Shown in pieces: positions 8,570 through 17,546 of a stretch of 64,000 nucleotides of DNA. This DNA comes from Neptuniibacter sp. CAU 1671 (lineage in GTDB: Bacteria > Pseudomonadota > Gammaproteobacteria > Pseudomonadales > Balneatricaceae). How positions within the stretch are numbered: the first letter of the stretch is position 1; each line of letters begins with the position of its first letter. Both the position numbers and the translations under genes were made by a program. The notes beneath the pieces were generated by a model. The model did no database searches. It was not told the origin of the DNA and worked only from the letters and a program-made list of their open reading frames with translations. Location: the NCBI RefSeq assembly GCF_029222905.1, contig NZ_JARHUE010000005.1, forward strand, positions 186,001-250,000. Reading direction: 5' to 3'.

Positions 8570-9358
8570 TCAGTCGTGGAGCAGTTGAACCTGCACTGTC
8601 TGTGCCGTGGCGAAAGCAGCTGGGCCGAATTGATTGAAGACCGCGACATCAGCGGCATCACGCCCGTAACCAAGCGCCACATAACCGCCTCTTAACTCTG
8701 ACTGCGTGGCATCAAAGGTATACCATCGTCCGCCTACGTAGGCCTCGAACCAGGCGTGCAGATCCATGGGTTCCAGATGATGTAAATAACCTACCACCAT
8801 GCGCGCCGGAATACTGAGGCTACGGCACAGAGCGATGCCGAGATGCGCCAGATCACGACAGATACCAACTTGTCGCGCATTGACCTCAACAGCGGACAAC
8901 GTGGCACTGGTGCTGCCTGGAACGTAACTGAAGGTGCTACGTAACCAGGCCTCGATCGCCGCAACCTGATCATATCCCATTAGCTGTCCCGAGGTGATTT
9001 CGGTGGCCATTTCGTTGAAATGATCAGACTCACAGTAACGACTTGGCAGCAGATAGCAAAGCACACCATCCGGCAGACATTCCACATTCACAAAAGGCGC
9101 GCCAGGTGCCCTGTCGATACCATCTGCGACCATCATGTCAGCAACCGTGTGGACCGAAAACCTTCCAGGGGGCGCAACCAGTCGTTGACACAGATTGCCG
9201 TAACCATCGGTGAATTCGAAAACCGGTACGACCGGTTCGATGTTGTATTCCTCACGCGCAACCCATTGATTGGCGCCGCTGCGAGGCCGTAGCATAAGAA
9301 TAAACGGGGTCGGCACTGTGATATCGAACGTTAAATCACAACTTGCACGTAACCACAT
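8570..9358 (-). CDS. Transglutaminase-like cysteine peptidase family protein (2)
   Basis: 262 residues from the ATG at 9358, chosen because AAGGAG stands 8 nt upstream and the protein then begins [13 protein letters not shown], the usual N-terminal strand of this subfamily. The in-frame extension to 9535 is cysteine-rich and lacks a ribosome binding site. The triad is complete: Cys in [16 protein letters not shown], His in [12 protein letters not shown], Asp in YTFDATQ. It is the first gene of the apparent two-gene operon and only distantly similar to its neighbour, so the pair is not a recent duplication. Function beyond the fold is unknown. Confidence 0.88.
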   Translation of the reverse strand: MWLRASCDLTFDITVPTPFILMLRPRSGANQWVAREEYNIEPVVPVFEFTDGYGNLCQRLVAPPGRFSVHTVADMMVADGIDRAPGAPFVNVECLPDGVLCYLLPSRYCESDHFNEMATEITSGQLMGYDQVAAIEAWLRSTFSYVPGSTSATLSAVEVNARQVGICRDLAHLGIALCRSLSIPARMVVGYLHHLEPMDLHAWFEAYVGGRWYTFDATQSELRGGYVALGYGRDAADVAVFNQFGPAAFATAQTVQVQLLHD

Positions 9359-10182
9359 TTGGTTACTCCTTGGAGAATCGGCACCTCTGGTCATACACAC
9401 ATTCGAACAGCAACTGCACTCTGCGAAGCAAAGCCGGAGCCAACATGTAAGGAATAGATGTAGCCGAGCCGTCAGGGGACTGGACAGGACACGGGAGATC
9501 GTCTGATTGTTCGTCCCCCAGGGTAAAACAATCAACTCACAAACAGGCAGTTACCACCCACGTAGCGCGGATGAGAGCCTGAAAACGGCATGGATCGGAG
9601 CCTCTGTTTGCTTTTGAGGCAAAACAAGTGAAAGGCCCCCGTGAATACCGCTTCAATATAGCACATAACACGCGCAGATCCGTTCTCAGGCACGCGATCA
9701 GATGACTCTTTCATTGCCTATTTTGTGCTTTCCTCTGTACATGACAGAGAGCCGAGATTGGTTTTACGATGACACTGTTCATGGCCAGCTGAACCCTTGA
9801 CGCAAGCCAGGTTGACAGTGCCAAGTGACATTCTGCTTGCTTCGTCGCCTTCGAGATTGCAGGTATCGCAATTGCTGTTTACGCTTCCCATCATTGAGCT
9901 GCACCCCTTACAGAGTGCAGCTAAGACATGCCACAATGGTCGACACAGTGCATCTGTCCAATACTCCAGATCTCTCCCACCGCATTACAAGCCCAGTGCG
10001 CTGGTCTAAACTGAAAGATGTACCCCAACAACAGAAGCACTAGCACTTCGCCTCTGGATTTTACGGCTTTCCCACTCATTCCCAACAAGGGGAACTTTGC
10101 CTCCGAGAGCGGCATCGCCTGAGCCGCTGGATCACTCAAGGCTGTTCGACCGGATGTCGAATTAGCTCCCTTGGAGGGAAAT
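9359..10182. other. Long non-coding gap, about 0.8 kb
   Basis: No credible gene is visible on either strand. Open frames here are at most about 70 codons, overlap one another and lack ribosome binding sites. It should contain the promoters for the transglutaminase pair (minus) and the PtsP-like gene (plus), but I could not identify convincing -35/-10 pairs. The size and base composition are unusual for this otherwise compact chromosome and could mark decayed DNA. Confidence 0.5.
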
Positions 10183-12468
10183 ATGATTCAAGAATCGGCA
10201 GCGCGTCCGTCAGTGCTCCTAAAAACCCGATTGGATGAAATAATCCAAAACCTCGGGGATGCCCCAGACCTAGACCATGCCCTGCTAAGTATCGTCAGGA
10301 GCGTGCGTGATCTATTCCGCGTAGACATCTGCTTACTCTATCTGTCAGATCCCGCACAGTTGGGTGTGCAGCATCTGATGGCTCGGGAGGGCCTGGCAGA
10401 TAATGCCGCACCGCCGGCATTCGCCAACTCGCTGGCTAACCTCGTGGCTGAGCGTTTAGAACCCGTGCACCTCTTTGATAGCAAAGCATTGCCGACACAT
10501 AAGGATGCCGCTGGTCACGTGTATCTCGGTGTTCCCATCATGCATAAGGGGGCGCTGCTGGGCGTACTCATTGTGCAACAAAGGGCAAAAAGCCAGTTCA
10601 GCGAATCAGAGCAGGCATCGCTGGCTACATTGGCAGCGCAAATCGCAGGCGGCATCCAACTGGCCAAAGCCCGAGGCAGCATCAATGCCAGCGTTTCCGG
10701 AGACCTGCAGACGCCCCCTTTGTTTGAAGGTGTCATTGGCGCACCGGGTATCGCCACAGGTATCGGACATGTTATCTACGTCAGGTCGGAGCTGGCTCAG
10801 ATTCCAAATCGTGAGGTAGCCGATATCGAATCCGAGATCGCGCTCTTTCAGGCTGCTGTCAGTCGGGTGGCCGGTGAACTGGACCGGATAGCCGATGAAC
10901 AGGGAGGGAGGTTAACGGCGGAAGATCGTACACTGTTTCGCGCCTACGCCATGATTGCCCGCAGCGATGAACTGGTCACAAGCACGCTGACCGGTATCCG
11001 TAGCGGCAACTGGGCTCCCGGGGCTCTGCGCGATAGCATCCAGAAGCATGCCCGCTATTTCGAAGCAATGGAGGACCCCTACCTCAGGGAAAGGGCCGAT
11101 GACATTCGTAATATCGGTCGGGCCTTGCTAAACGAGTTCCAGACGTTGGAACCAGTTGAAGAGCACTATCCCTCACGCACCATACTCGTCGGCGAAGACC
11201 TTAGCCCTCTGGATCTAGCCGCCGTTAAGGGCGCGCGTTTGGTGGCGGTGGTCTCGGGGCACGGTTCAAGGCTGTCTCACCTGGCAATTCTGGCACGCTC
11301 CATGGGTATCCCTGCGGTAATGGGCCTTGCCGGCACTCTACCTCTCAACAGTCTTCACGGTAAGTCGCTGATTGTCGACGGCTACAAGGCACAACTCTAC
11401 ATCGAACCCGATGCCAGCCTGAAACGGCAATACCGAAGCCTTGCTGCGCGCGAACGCAGACTGACAAAGAAGCTCTGTCATCTGCGCGATCAAACCGCGC
11501 AAACCCTCGATGGTTTCAGAGTACCGCTGTATACCAACGCAGGTTTGCTGTCCGACCTCAATCCATCGCTCGCCGCAGGCTCCGAAGGTATCGGCCTGTA
11601 CCGTACAGAATACCCCTTCATGGTGCGCGACTGCTTTCCGACCGAAGAGGAGCAGTACACCCTTTACCGCAAGGTACTCAAAACCTTTCATCCTCGCCCC
11701 GTGACACTGCGAACGCTGGATATTGGCGGAGACAAACCACTGTCCTACTTCCCGGTACAGGAAACAAATCCGTTCCTAGGGTGGCGCGGCATCCGCATTT
11801 CGCTCGATCATCCCGAGATGTTTCTGACCCAGATCCGGGCCATGCTGAGGGCGAGCAGCGGGCTGAACAACCTGAGTCTGTTGTTGCCGATGATCAGCCG
11901 GGTCGAAGACCTGGACGAAGCTCTGATATTGATACAACGGGCTCATCAGCAGCTGGAGCAGGAGGGGCTGATTATTCCGCGGCCACGTCTGGGCGCCATG
12001 ATCGAGGTGCCATCTGCCGTCTATCAGGTCGAAGCACTGGCTCGGCGGGTAGACTTCCTCTCTGTCGGTACCAACGATCTGATTCAGTACCTGCTCGCGG
12101 TCGACCGCAACAATGAGCGTGTCGCGCGCTGGTTCGATGCCCTGCATCCCGCGGTGATTCAGGCATTACTTCGAATAATCCGGGCTGGCAAACGAAGCGG
12201 CACACCGGTCAGTGTCTGTGGTGAAGCGGCTGGCGATCCTGCCGTCGCATTACTACTGATAGGGATGGGTGTCAGCAGTCTAAGCCTGAGCGCCGGAGAC
12301 CTACCGCGAATTAAATGGACGATCCATTCCTTCAGCCGACAACAAGCCAGAGCCCTGCTACGGCAGGTATTGAAACTGGAGCAGGCCAGTGCCATACGCT
12401 CCCTTCTGACACAGGCTCTCGTTGATGCGGGTCTCAACACGTTGGTACATCCTGGCATTCTCGAATGA
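10183..12468 (+). CDS. ptsP: PtsP-type phosphoenolpyruvate-protein phosphotransferase (GAF + enzyme I)
   Basis: 761 residues, the normal length for PtsP (enzyme I-Ntr), which transfers phosphate from PEP to NPr. A GAF domain spans about 20-170, the PEP-utilising N-terminal domain about 185-310, and the swivelling phosphohistidine domain carries SRLSHLAILAR near 370. The PEP-binding barrel has GLYRTEYPFM, DIGGDKPL, NPFLGWRGIRIS, MIEVPSAV, GTNDLIQY and the active cysteine in VCGEAAGDP. ATG 10183 follows GGAGGG at 5 nt. Usually ptsP follows rppH; here it stands alone beside transglutaminase genes, so it may be a paralogue. Frequent CTA and AGG codons differ slightly from the neighbouring core genes. 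Confidence 0.9.
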   Translation: MIQESAARPSVLLKTRLDEIIQNLGDAPDLDHALLSIVRSVRDLFRVDICLLYLSDPAQLGVQHLMAREGLADNAAPPAFANSLANLVAERLEPVHLFDSKALPTHKDAAGHVYLGVPIMHKGALLGVLIVQQRAKSQFSESEQASLATLAAQIAGGIQLAKARGSINASVSGDLQTPPLFEGVIGAPGIATGIGHVIYVRSELAQIPNREVADIESEIALFQAAVSRVAGELDRIADEQGGRLTAEDRTLFRAYAMIARSDELVTSTLTGIRSGNWAPGALRDSIQKHARYFEAMEDPYLRERADDIRNIGRALLNEFQTLEPVEEHYPSRTILVGEDLSPLDLAAVKGARLVAVVSGHGSRLSHLAILARSMGIPAVMGLAGTLPLNSLHGKSLIVDGYKAQLYIEPDASLKRQYRSLAARERRLTKKLCHLRDQTAQTLDGFRVPLYTNAGLLSDLNPSLAAGSEGIGLYRTEYPFMVRDCFPTEEEQYTLYRKVLKTFHPRPVTLRTLDIGGDKPLSYFPVQETNPFLGWRGIRISLDHPEMFLTQIRAMLRASSGLNNLSLLLPMISRVEDLDEALILIQRAHQQLEQEGLIIPRPRLGAMIEVPSAVYQVEALARRVDFLSVGTNDLIQYLLAVDRNNERVARWFDALHPAVIQALLRIIRAGKRSGTPVSVCGEAAGDPAVALLLIGMGVSSLSLSAGDLPRIKWTIHSFSRQQARALLRQVLKLEQASAIRSLLTQALVDAGLNTLVHPGILE

Positions 12469-12849
12469 TAAGTCCGCCGACCCAAAGGGCCACAACCGGT
12501 TCGCAAAATAAGAGAGCCAAATCTACCAAAATCAAAATTAACGCCTATCAAATACCCTCCCAAACACGTGATCTACCGTAAAAGGACCAATGCGGTGAGC
12601 CGGTTTTTTCCTGATTTAGAGGTACTGAACCGGGATTAGGGTTATATCTGACCGCTTTGGAGCGAAAGTCACAGGCAGCTTGCCCATACTTTCCTCTGCC
12701 CTGCGGCGGGGATGCTCAGTAGCTGGCCAATAGACTCCAACCTGTTTCTCAGTGTTGTTTTGGCACAGCGTGCAGACGGATGACAAAGCATCTGCCGTTC
12801 ATTTAGCATTCGCCAACACAAAACGGAAACGACCAGAGAAGCTTAGCCA
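12469..12849. other. Non-coding gap between ptsP and an EamA transporter
   Basis: About 380 nt without a gene on either strand. No intrinsic terminator with a clear U tract and no convincing promoter was found. Confidence 0.5.
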
Positions 12850-13707
12850 GTGGGTCTCACAACAGGTGTTCGCTATATGCTACTGTCAGCGCTTGGTTTT
12901 GCGCTGATGGCTGCCTGCGTTAAAAGCGCAGCAACGCGTGGCATCCCCGTGTTGGAAATCGTAGCGTTCCGGGCCATTGTCTCGCTTGCTCTGAGCTACC
13001 TGGACATAAAACGTAAACGGTTGTCTGTCTGGGGCAACAATAAGCCCCTGCTAATTGCTCGCGGTACGGTCGGGGCGCTTGCCCTGATGTGCGTGTTTTA
13101 CGCCGTCTCCACGCTGCCGTTGGCTGAAGCAACAGTGCTGCAATACACCTATCCTGCGTTTACCGCATTGATTGCTTTGTGGTTCCTGAAGGAGCGCATC
13201 CAATTTGCGACTCTGCTCTGTATAGGCATGAGTATCGCAGGGGTGATCGCAATGATGCAGCCCAACCTTCGCGACGGAATAATCATCGACGCTTCTGCTC
13301 TCAGCATCGCAGCGGCGTTACTTGGCGCACTGGGAAGTGCGGTGGCCTATGTGATTGTGCGTCACTTGAGTCGAACCGAGGATTCCAGTGTTATCATTTT
13401 TTACTTCCCCCTGATTGCTTTCCCCCTTTCCGTCGTACTCTTACACGACAACTTTGTAATACCCAACCTAGAGGCGCTGGCCTTGCTCATCTTGGTTGGC
13501 ATCTTTACTCAAATTGGCCAGATCGGGCTAACGAAAGCGATGGCCGTGGAAAAAGCAGGCAAAGCTGCTGCCTATGCTTATGTGCAGGTCGTTTTCTCCG
13601 CGATTCTGGGTTGGGCGCTCTTTGCTGAAGTCCCTACTTTATGGACGGCTATCGGCGGTTTGTTCATCATTTCAGGAGCACTGATAAACACCTTCTATAA
13701 ACGCTGA
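12850..13707 (+). CDS. EamA/DMT-family transporter
   Basis: 285 residues with about ten hydrophobic segments arranged as two EamA repeats, each of five helices. The first repeat includes MLLSALGFALMAACVKSA and the family-typical EATVLQYTYPAFTALIALWFLKE; the second includes GKAAAYAYVQVVFSAILGWALFAEVP. It is probably an inner-membrane exporter of small metabolites; the substrate cannot be read from sequence. The start is a GTG at 12850 with a weak purine stretch upstream; an ATG at 12877 is an alternative that would remove a short cytoplasmic N-terminus. It is isolated, with gaps on both sides. Confidence 0.88.
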   Translation: MGLTTGVRYMLLSALGFALMAACVKSAATRGIPVLEIVAFRAIVSLALSYLDIKRKRLSVWGNNKPLLIARGTVGALALMCVFYAVSTLPLAEATVLQYTYPAFTALIALWFLKERIQFATLLCIGMSIAGVIAMMQPNLRDGIIIDASALSIAAALLGALGSAVAYVIVRHLSRTEDSSVIIFYFPLIAFPLSVVLLHDNFVIPNLEALALLILVGIFTQIGQIGLTKAMAVEKAGKAAAYAYVQVVFSAILGWALFAEVPTLWTAIGGLFIISGALINTFYKR

Positions 13708-13967
13708 AAGCCCTTAAACGTTTGCGATATACCCAGTGTGCATGACGGTGTCTTCCATCAATGCGATGGTGCGAAGTTTTCTGTTACTGATCACTCACTG
13801 GCAGGACGGTTTTACTCAGATTACAAAATCCAGGTTGAAAATTATCTGAGTCTGAACGGTGCCGGACGATCCGGATTTATGGTTTGCTTTCTTCAGCCGG
13901 TGATTGGCCCGAGCCCTCAGCGGCGGCTATGGTTACTGGAGAATCAGTCAAACCCGGAGCTGAATGC

Positions 13968-15077
13968 ATGAAACTCAATAGCCTGCTGTTTGTGCTGCCT
14001 TTGCTATTTAGCGGCAGCAGCTCGCTGACAGCCGGAACGCTTCCCCTGCACCTGCTACAACTTCCAGAAGGGATGCAGGTCAGCGTCGCCGCAGAGGTCC
14101 CCAACGCACGCCAGATGGCGCTGGCTGCCGACGGCACCCTGTTTGTAGGTACCCGACGTGATGGCCGGGTGTTCGTGCTGCAAGATCTGAATCAGGACGG
14201 TGTCTTTGAGCAGCGCACAGAGCTGGCCCGCGGTCTGAACCTGCCTTCAGGCATCGCCATCCGCGGGAATGACCTCTATGTCGCAGAGGTGCAACGGATC
14301 TGGCGCTATCCCAACCTGCTGCCCTATCACGGCCAAACCGTGGCACCCGAGTTGTATTTCGATCAATTACCGGATAAATCAGCCCACGGCTGGAAATACC
14401 TGACCGTGGGACCAGACCAGGCGCTCTATTTTGGCATCGGCGCTCCCTGTAATATCTGCCTGTCAGACGATCCCCGGTTTGCCTCTCTGGTCAGACTGGG
14501 ACAGGATAAAACCCTCAGCATTCTCGCCCACGGGGTGAGGAACAGCGTTGGGCTGGCCTGGCATCCAGAAACAGAGCAGCTCTGGTTTACCGACAACGGC
14601 CGCGACTGGCTTGGCGATGATCTGCCCTCCTGCGAACTCAATGTGGTCACCCAACCCGGTCAGCACTTCGGCTTCCCTTATGTCCATGCTGACAACCTGC
14701 CCGACCCCGAATTTGGCGCAAAAGCCAGCGGTTCCTACCAGACCCCTGCTTACCTGCTGGGCCCCCACAAAGCGCCGCTGGGTCTCAGTTTTTATACCCC
14801 GGCTGCTGATGCCCGCACACCTCTGCCCGGTCTGAATTCAAATAGCTTATTGATCGCAGAGCATGGCTCCTGGAATCGTAGCCAAAAAATCGGTTATCAA
14901 GTGGTGCAGGTACAAACCGAGGGCAGCAGGATTCGAAACCACCGGGTGTTGATCTCAGGCTGGTTACAGGGTGAAACCGCCTGGGGACGTCCAAACGATA
15001 TAGAAGTTGAACCAAACGGCCACCTGCTGATCTCAGATGACATGGCCGGCGTAATTTACCGGATAACCCCACGTTAA
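13968..15077 (+). CDS. Exported PQQ-type sugar/sorbosone dehydrogenase family protein
   Basis: 369 residues. The signal peptide (MKLNSLLFVLPLLFSG... cleavage near SLTA) directs it to the periplasm. The mature protein is a six-bladed propeller of the glucose/sorbosone dehydrogenase family, with repeated strand motifs such as MALAADGTLFVGTRRDGRV, SGIAIRGNDLYVAE, GLAWHPETEQLWFTDNGRDWLGDDLP and the late RPNDIEVEPNGHLLISDD. Members oxidise sugars or related aldoses with PQQ; whether this one binds PQQ is not established. The ATG at 13968 follows CCCGGAG; an in-frame upstream start at 13884 would bury the signal peptide and is rejected. No pqq genes are in view. Confidence 0.88.
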   Translation: MKLNSLLFVLPLLFSGSSSLTAGTLPLHLLQLPEGMQVSVAAEVPNARQMALAADGTLFVGTRRDGRVFVLQDLNQDGVFEQRTELARGLNLPSGIAIRGNDLYVAEVQRIWRYPNLLPYHGQTVAPELYFDQLPDKSAHGWKYLTVGPDQALYFGIGAPCNICLSDDPRFASLVRLGQDKTLSILAHGVRNSVGLAWHPETEQLWFTDNGRDWLGDDLPSCELNVVTQPGQHFGFPYVHADNLPDPEFGAKASGSYQTPAYLLGPHKAPLGLSFYTPAADARTPLPGLNSNSLLIAEHGSWNRSQKIGYQVVQVQTEGSRIRNHRVLISGWLQGETAWGRPNDIEVEPNGHLLISDDMAGVIYRITPR

Positions 15078-15135
15078 GCCGGCCGCTTATAGATTGACTT
15101 TCCGCCTGTTCAGGTTAGTCTGCAGATAGAGCCAT

Positions 15136-15462
15136 TTGCCAAAGGCAAAGCCGTTGAGCCAGTTCTTATCCACCATAACGCTTCGTCAGACCCTGTTGCA
15201 GTGTCTTTTGATTCTGCTGCTGTGTGGCGTCTATCTGACACCCTCTTTCTCTTACGAAGGCCCGCAGTGGATCAGTCTGAATACCCTGCCTGACCCCGGC
15301 TTACCCGTTTCAACCAGCGTCGATGATCTTGACGATCTGCCGCAGCTATCAACGCTGAATCTGGATTCCGTTCCAGCAAGAAAAATTCAGCAGCCTTACC
15401 TTGCCCCCAGCCTGATAGCGCTGCCACAACCTGCCAATCCACGTGCCCCGCCACGGGTCTGA
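15136..15462 (+). CDS. Small exported or anchored protein of unknown function
   Basis: About 108 residues from a TTG, or about 101 from a second in-frame TTG at 15157; no in-frame ATG is available. A hydrophobic stretch (LLQCLLILLLCGVYLTPSFS, about 20-39) looks like a signal peptide. The remainder is proline- and aspartate-rich, with a SVDDLDDLPQL segment and a PRAPPRV tail, and is probably disordered. No known domain. It sits between the dehydrogenase and the CBS gene on the same strand. Coding status rests on the signal-like N-terminus and position, so confidence is moderate. Confidence 0.5.
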   Translation: MPKAKPLSQFLSTITLRQTLLQCLLILLLCGVYLTPSFSYEGPQWISLNTLPDPGLPVSTSVDDLDDLPQLSTLNLDSVPARKIQQPYLAPSLIALPQPANPRAPPRV

Positions 15463-15524
15463 ACCACCACCGTTCACACTCAATTATCTAGGCAACACCT
15501 GACTGATCAGGTGAGGAGCACGTT

Positions 15525-16112
15525 ATGAATCTGTATCACACACTGAAAACCCTGTCGCTGGACAGCCTTGAGCGAATCTCGAACCCCGAAATCAATGACA
15601 GTTTTACCCCGGACACACCGGCGTTGCGGGTGATGACTGATTTCCGGCTGACCGAACCGGTGCAGTTATCTCAGGAAATGGGTCTGGATGAAGCCATGGC
15701 CTTATTGCGCAAAATGCATGTGCGCAGTGGGCTGGTCATCAATGACAGCGGGGTCTTCAAGGGTCTGCTGACCGTTGCCGATCTGGTCAGTCGTCAGGTG
15801 CTGAGCATCGCCACCAGTCAGGGACTGAAGCGATCAGACCTGACAATCCGTGATCTGATGATCCCTAAACACAAACTCAGTGGAGTCAGCCTGCAGACGC
15901 TGTCCCACAGCAGCATAGGCGATCTGCTCAAAACCCTGAAACAGGGGGGTAGCCAGTACATGCTGGTCATTGATACTGAAGCGGATGCCATCTGCGGCAT
16001 TATCTCTGCCAGTGACATCGCACGAAAACTCAAGGTTCCGGTGGATATCAGCCAGCGGGCCACCAGCTTTCGTGAGATTGTCGAAATCATTAACCACACA
16101 GCACAACATTGA
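15525..16112 (+). CDS. CBS-domain pair protein
   Basis: 195 residues. Two CBS motifs form one Bateman module: the first at about 45-95 (LDEAMALLRKMHVRSGLVINDSGVFKGLLTVADL), the second at about 120-175 (IGDLLKTLKQGGSQYMLVIDTEADAICGIISASDIAR). Such free-standing pairs bind adenine nucleotides or similar ligands and regulate partners. There is no membrane segment and no attached catalytic domain. GAGGAG 7 nt before the ATG gives a strong ribosome binding site. The partner is unknown. Confidence 0.88.
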   Translation: MNLYHTLKTLSLDSLERISNPEINDSFTPDTPALRVMTDFRLTEPVQLSQEMGLDEAMALLRKMHVRSGLVINDSGVFKGLLTVADLVSRQVLSIATSQGLKRSDLTIRDLMIPKHKLSGVSLQTLSHSSIGDLLKTLKQGGSQYMLVIDTEADAICGIISASDIARKLKVPVDISQRATSFREIVEIINHTAQH

Positions 16113-16154
16113 ACCTTGACACTGAGTCATCGCTGAACTGACAATGGCTGCATG

Positions 16155-16262
16155 ATGCAAACACTGAACTTGTCCCAGAACATTATCGCCATGCCGATCA
16201 GCCACCGAGTGGTGCGCTGGGCGCGTCTGCGCGCATTCATTCTGCGGCGAGGGTGTGTATAA
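16155..16262 (+). CDS. Putative arginine-rich leader peptide, 35 aa
   Basis: A short ORF beginning ATG ATG CAA (the first ATG at 16152 is in frame) and ending TAA at 16260-16262. It starts MQTLNLSQ and ends RLRAFILRRGCV, with six arginines in the last 18 residues (R18, 21, 24, 26, 31, 32) and one tryptophan (W22). The stop is 23 nt before an intrinsic terminator, which is 42 nt before a transporter gene: the layout of a transcription attenuator. The codons for L30-R31-R32 contain CTGCGGC, complementary to the 5' arm of the terminator. The ribosome binding site is weak. No known leader is recognised. Confidence 0.5.
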   Translation: MQTLNLSQNIIAMPISHRVVRWARLRAFILRRGCV

Positions 16263-16285
16263 GTTTTCAACCTGACACTACACCA

Positions 16286-16313
16286 AGGCCGCAGCAACCC
16301 TGCGGCCTTTTTC
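16286..16313 (+). terminator. Intrinsic terminator/attenuator upstream of the EamA transporter
   Basis: Perfect 9-bp stem AGGCCGCAG / CTGCGGCCT (16286-16294 and 16300-16308) with loop CAACC and a following T run. It lies inside the leader of the gene at 16356 rather than after a full-size gene. It could equally end transcription from the CBS gene. An alternative pairing of 16242-16248 with 16288-16294 would disrupt it. Confidence 0.8.
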
Positions 16314-16355
16314 GTTTCTGGCTGCGGGACTGCCCTTATCCATGGAGGAATTATC

Positions 16356-17249
16356 ATGTCTGTGCCCGCCGCCTACCTTGCGGTTATTGCAATCTGGTCA
16401 ACCACGCCCCTCGGCATCAGCTGGAGCAGCGAAAGTCTCGGCCCTGAACTGGCGGCCCTGACCCGTATCGCCCTGGCGCTGCCAATGGTGGTCACGGTGG
16501 CCTGGGCGGTGGGCATTCCGATGGTCTGGCGCCGACGTGCCTGGGCCGGTTACAGCATAGGAGGCGTGATGATCTATGCCCCGATGTACTGCACCTACCT
16601 TGCTGCCGGTTACCTGCCATCCGGGTTGATTTCACTGCTCTGGGGTCTGACACCGTTGCTGTCAGCGCTGCTGGCCCGTCCACTGCTGGGTGATGCGATT
16701 CGCCCGACCGCATTGCTCGGGCTACTGATCGGAGGCGGGGGTCTGGCGGTGATCTTCAGCGAAGATCTGGTGATCGATGCTTCGACCTTACCGGGGGTAT
16801 TTATCCTGCTGCTGGGCGTATTGCTCTACAGCCTGTGCGGCGTTCTGCTGAAGCGCGTCAACAGCGAAACCCATCCGATCAACCAGACTGCCGGGGCGTT
16901 GTTGGTGGCGCTGCCCTGCTACGCCCTGACCTGGTGGCTGCAGGGGGCTGAACCACTGCAGTGGCAGTGGCAGGATCGCGGCGTCTGGGCGGTGATCTAT
17001 CTGGCAGTAATGGGTTCAGTGGTAGGGTTCTTCTGTTATTTCTACATCCTGCAGCGCCTGCGGGCCGCCAGTGTGGCGCTGATTACCCTGATCTGTCCGG
17101 TATTTGCGCTGCTGCTGGGACATCTGCTGAATGCAGAGGTACTGACAGGAAAACTCCTTCTGGGCGCGGGTCTGATCGGTCTGGCCTTGGTCTGTTACCA
17201 CTGGGGGGACCGGCTGAAACTGCGTAGTCTTGTGCCGTTGCGGGTCTGA
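16356..17249 (+). CDS. EamA/DMT-family transporter behind a putative attenuator
   Basis: 297 residues with about ten membrane helices in two EamA repeats (YLAVIAIWSTTPLGISWSSE near the start; a second repeat with SVVGFFCYFYILQRL and the typical ALITLICPVFALLLGHLLNAE). Probably an inner-membrane metabolite exporter. GGAGGA 6 nt before the ATG gives strong translation. Expression is probably controlled by the upstream leader ORF and terminator, which would tie export to translation of arginine codons or to a ribosome-stalling ligand (inference). A hairpin follows the stop codon. Confidence 0.88.
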   Translation: MSVPAAYLAVIAIWSTTPLGISWSSESLGPELAALTRIALALPMVVTVAWAVGIPMVWRRRAWAGYSIGGVMIYAPMYCTYLAAGYLPSGLISLLWGLTPLLSALLARPLLGDAIRPTALLGLLIGGGGLAVIFSEDLVIDASTLPGVFILLLGVLLYSLCGVLLKRVNSETHPINQTAGALLVALPCYALTWWLQGAEPLQWQWQDRGVWAVIYLAVMGSVVGFFCYFYILQRLRAASVALITLICPVFALLLGHLLNAEVLTGKLLLGAGLIGLALVCYHWGDRLKLRSLVPLRV

Positions 17250-17252
17250 AAC

Positions 17253-17275
17253 AGCCGGGTGTGTTACACCCGGCT
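17253..17275. terminator. Hairpin between convergent genes
   Basis: A 10-bp perfect stem AGCCGGGTGT / ACACCCGGCT with a 3-nt loop lies between the transporter stop and the yheV stop. The U tract is poor on both strands, so it may act as a weak bidirectional terminator or RNA stabiliser. Confidence 0.5.
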
Positions 17276-17282
17276 CTACTGT

Positions 17283-17546
17283 TTAGTGATCCTGACGGGA
17301 GCCGCCGGGGTTCGGGTGAAACAATAGAGGTTGAGCATCCGGATCTGCCGGTTTTTCCTCCACCTTGTTGACCCGGGTTTCCAGTTCCTGAGGGGACGGT
17401 TCACCATCTGCTCGCTGGGCATCACTGAAATCACAGCGCACACACTCCCGGTACAACTGTTCCTCATCCCGCCAGCTGCGCAGGCAGTCCATCTCGCCAC
17501 AGCGGGGACAGACGGCACCGGCGATAAAACGTTTTACCGGATTCAT
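17283..17546 (-). CDS. yheV: YheV-family zinc-ribbon protein
   Basis: 87 residues. Four cysteines in a ribbon arrangement, CPRCG (about 13-16) and CVRC (about 35-38), give a rubredoxin-like zinc site as in YheV, which in many gammaproteobacteria follows prlC. It overlaps the prlC stop by 4 nt, so it should be translationally coupled. The C-terminal half is acidic and proline-rich. Function unknown. Confidence 0.85.
   Translation of the reverse strand: MNPVKRFIAGAVCPRCGEMDCLRSWRDEEQLYRECVRCDFSDAQRADGEPSPQELETRVNKVEEKPADPDAQPLLFHPNPGGSRQDH

Noticed and set aside
9718-9936. Cysteine-rich 72-codon minus-strand frame in the gap before ptsP
   Set aside because: The cysteines do not match a known pattern, there is no ribosome binding site, and overlapping frames on both strands are equally long.
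13708-13967. 78-codon plus-strand frame and a CCGGA-CGA-TCCGG dyad before the sugar dehydrogenase
   Set aside because: The frame has no ribosome binding site or similarity; the dyad is too short to call an operator.
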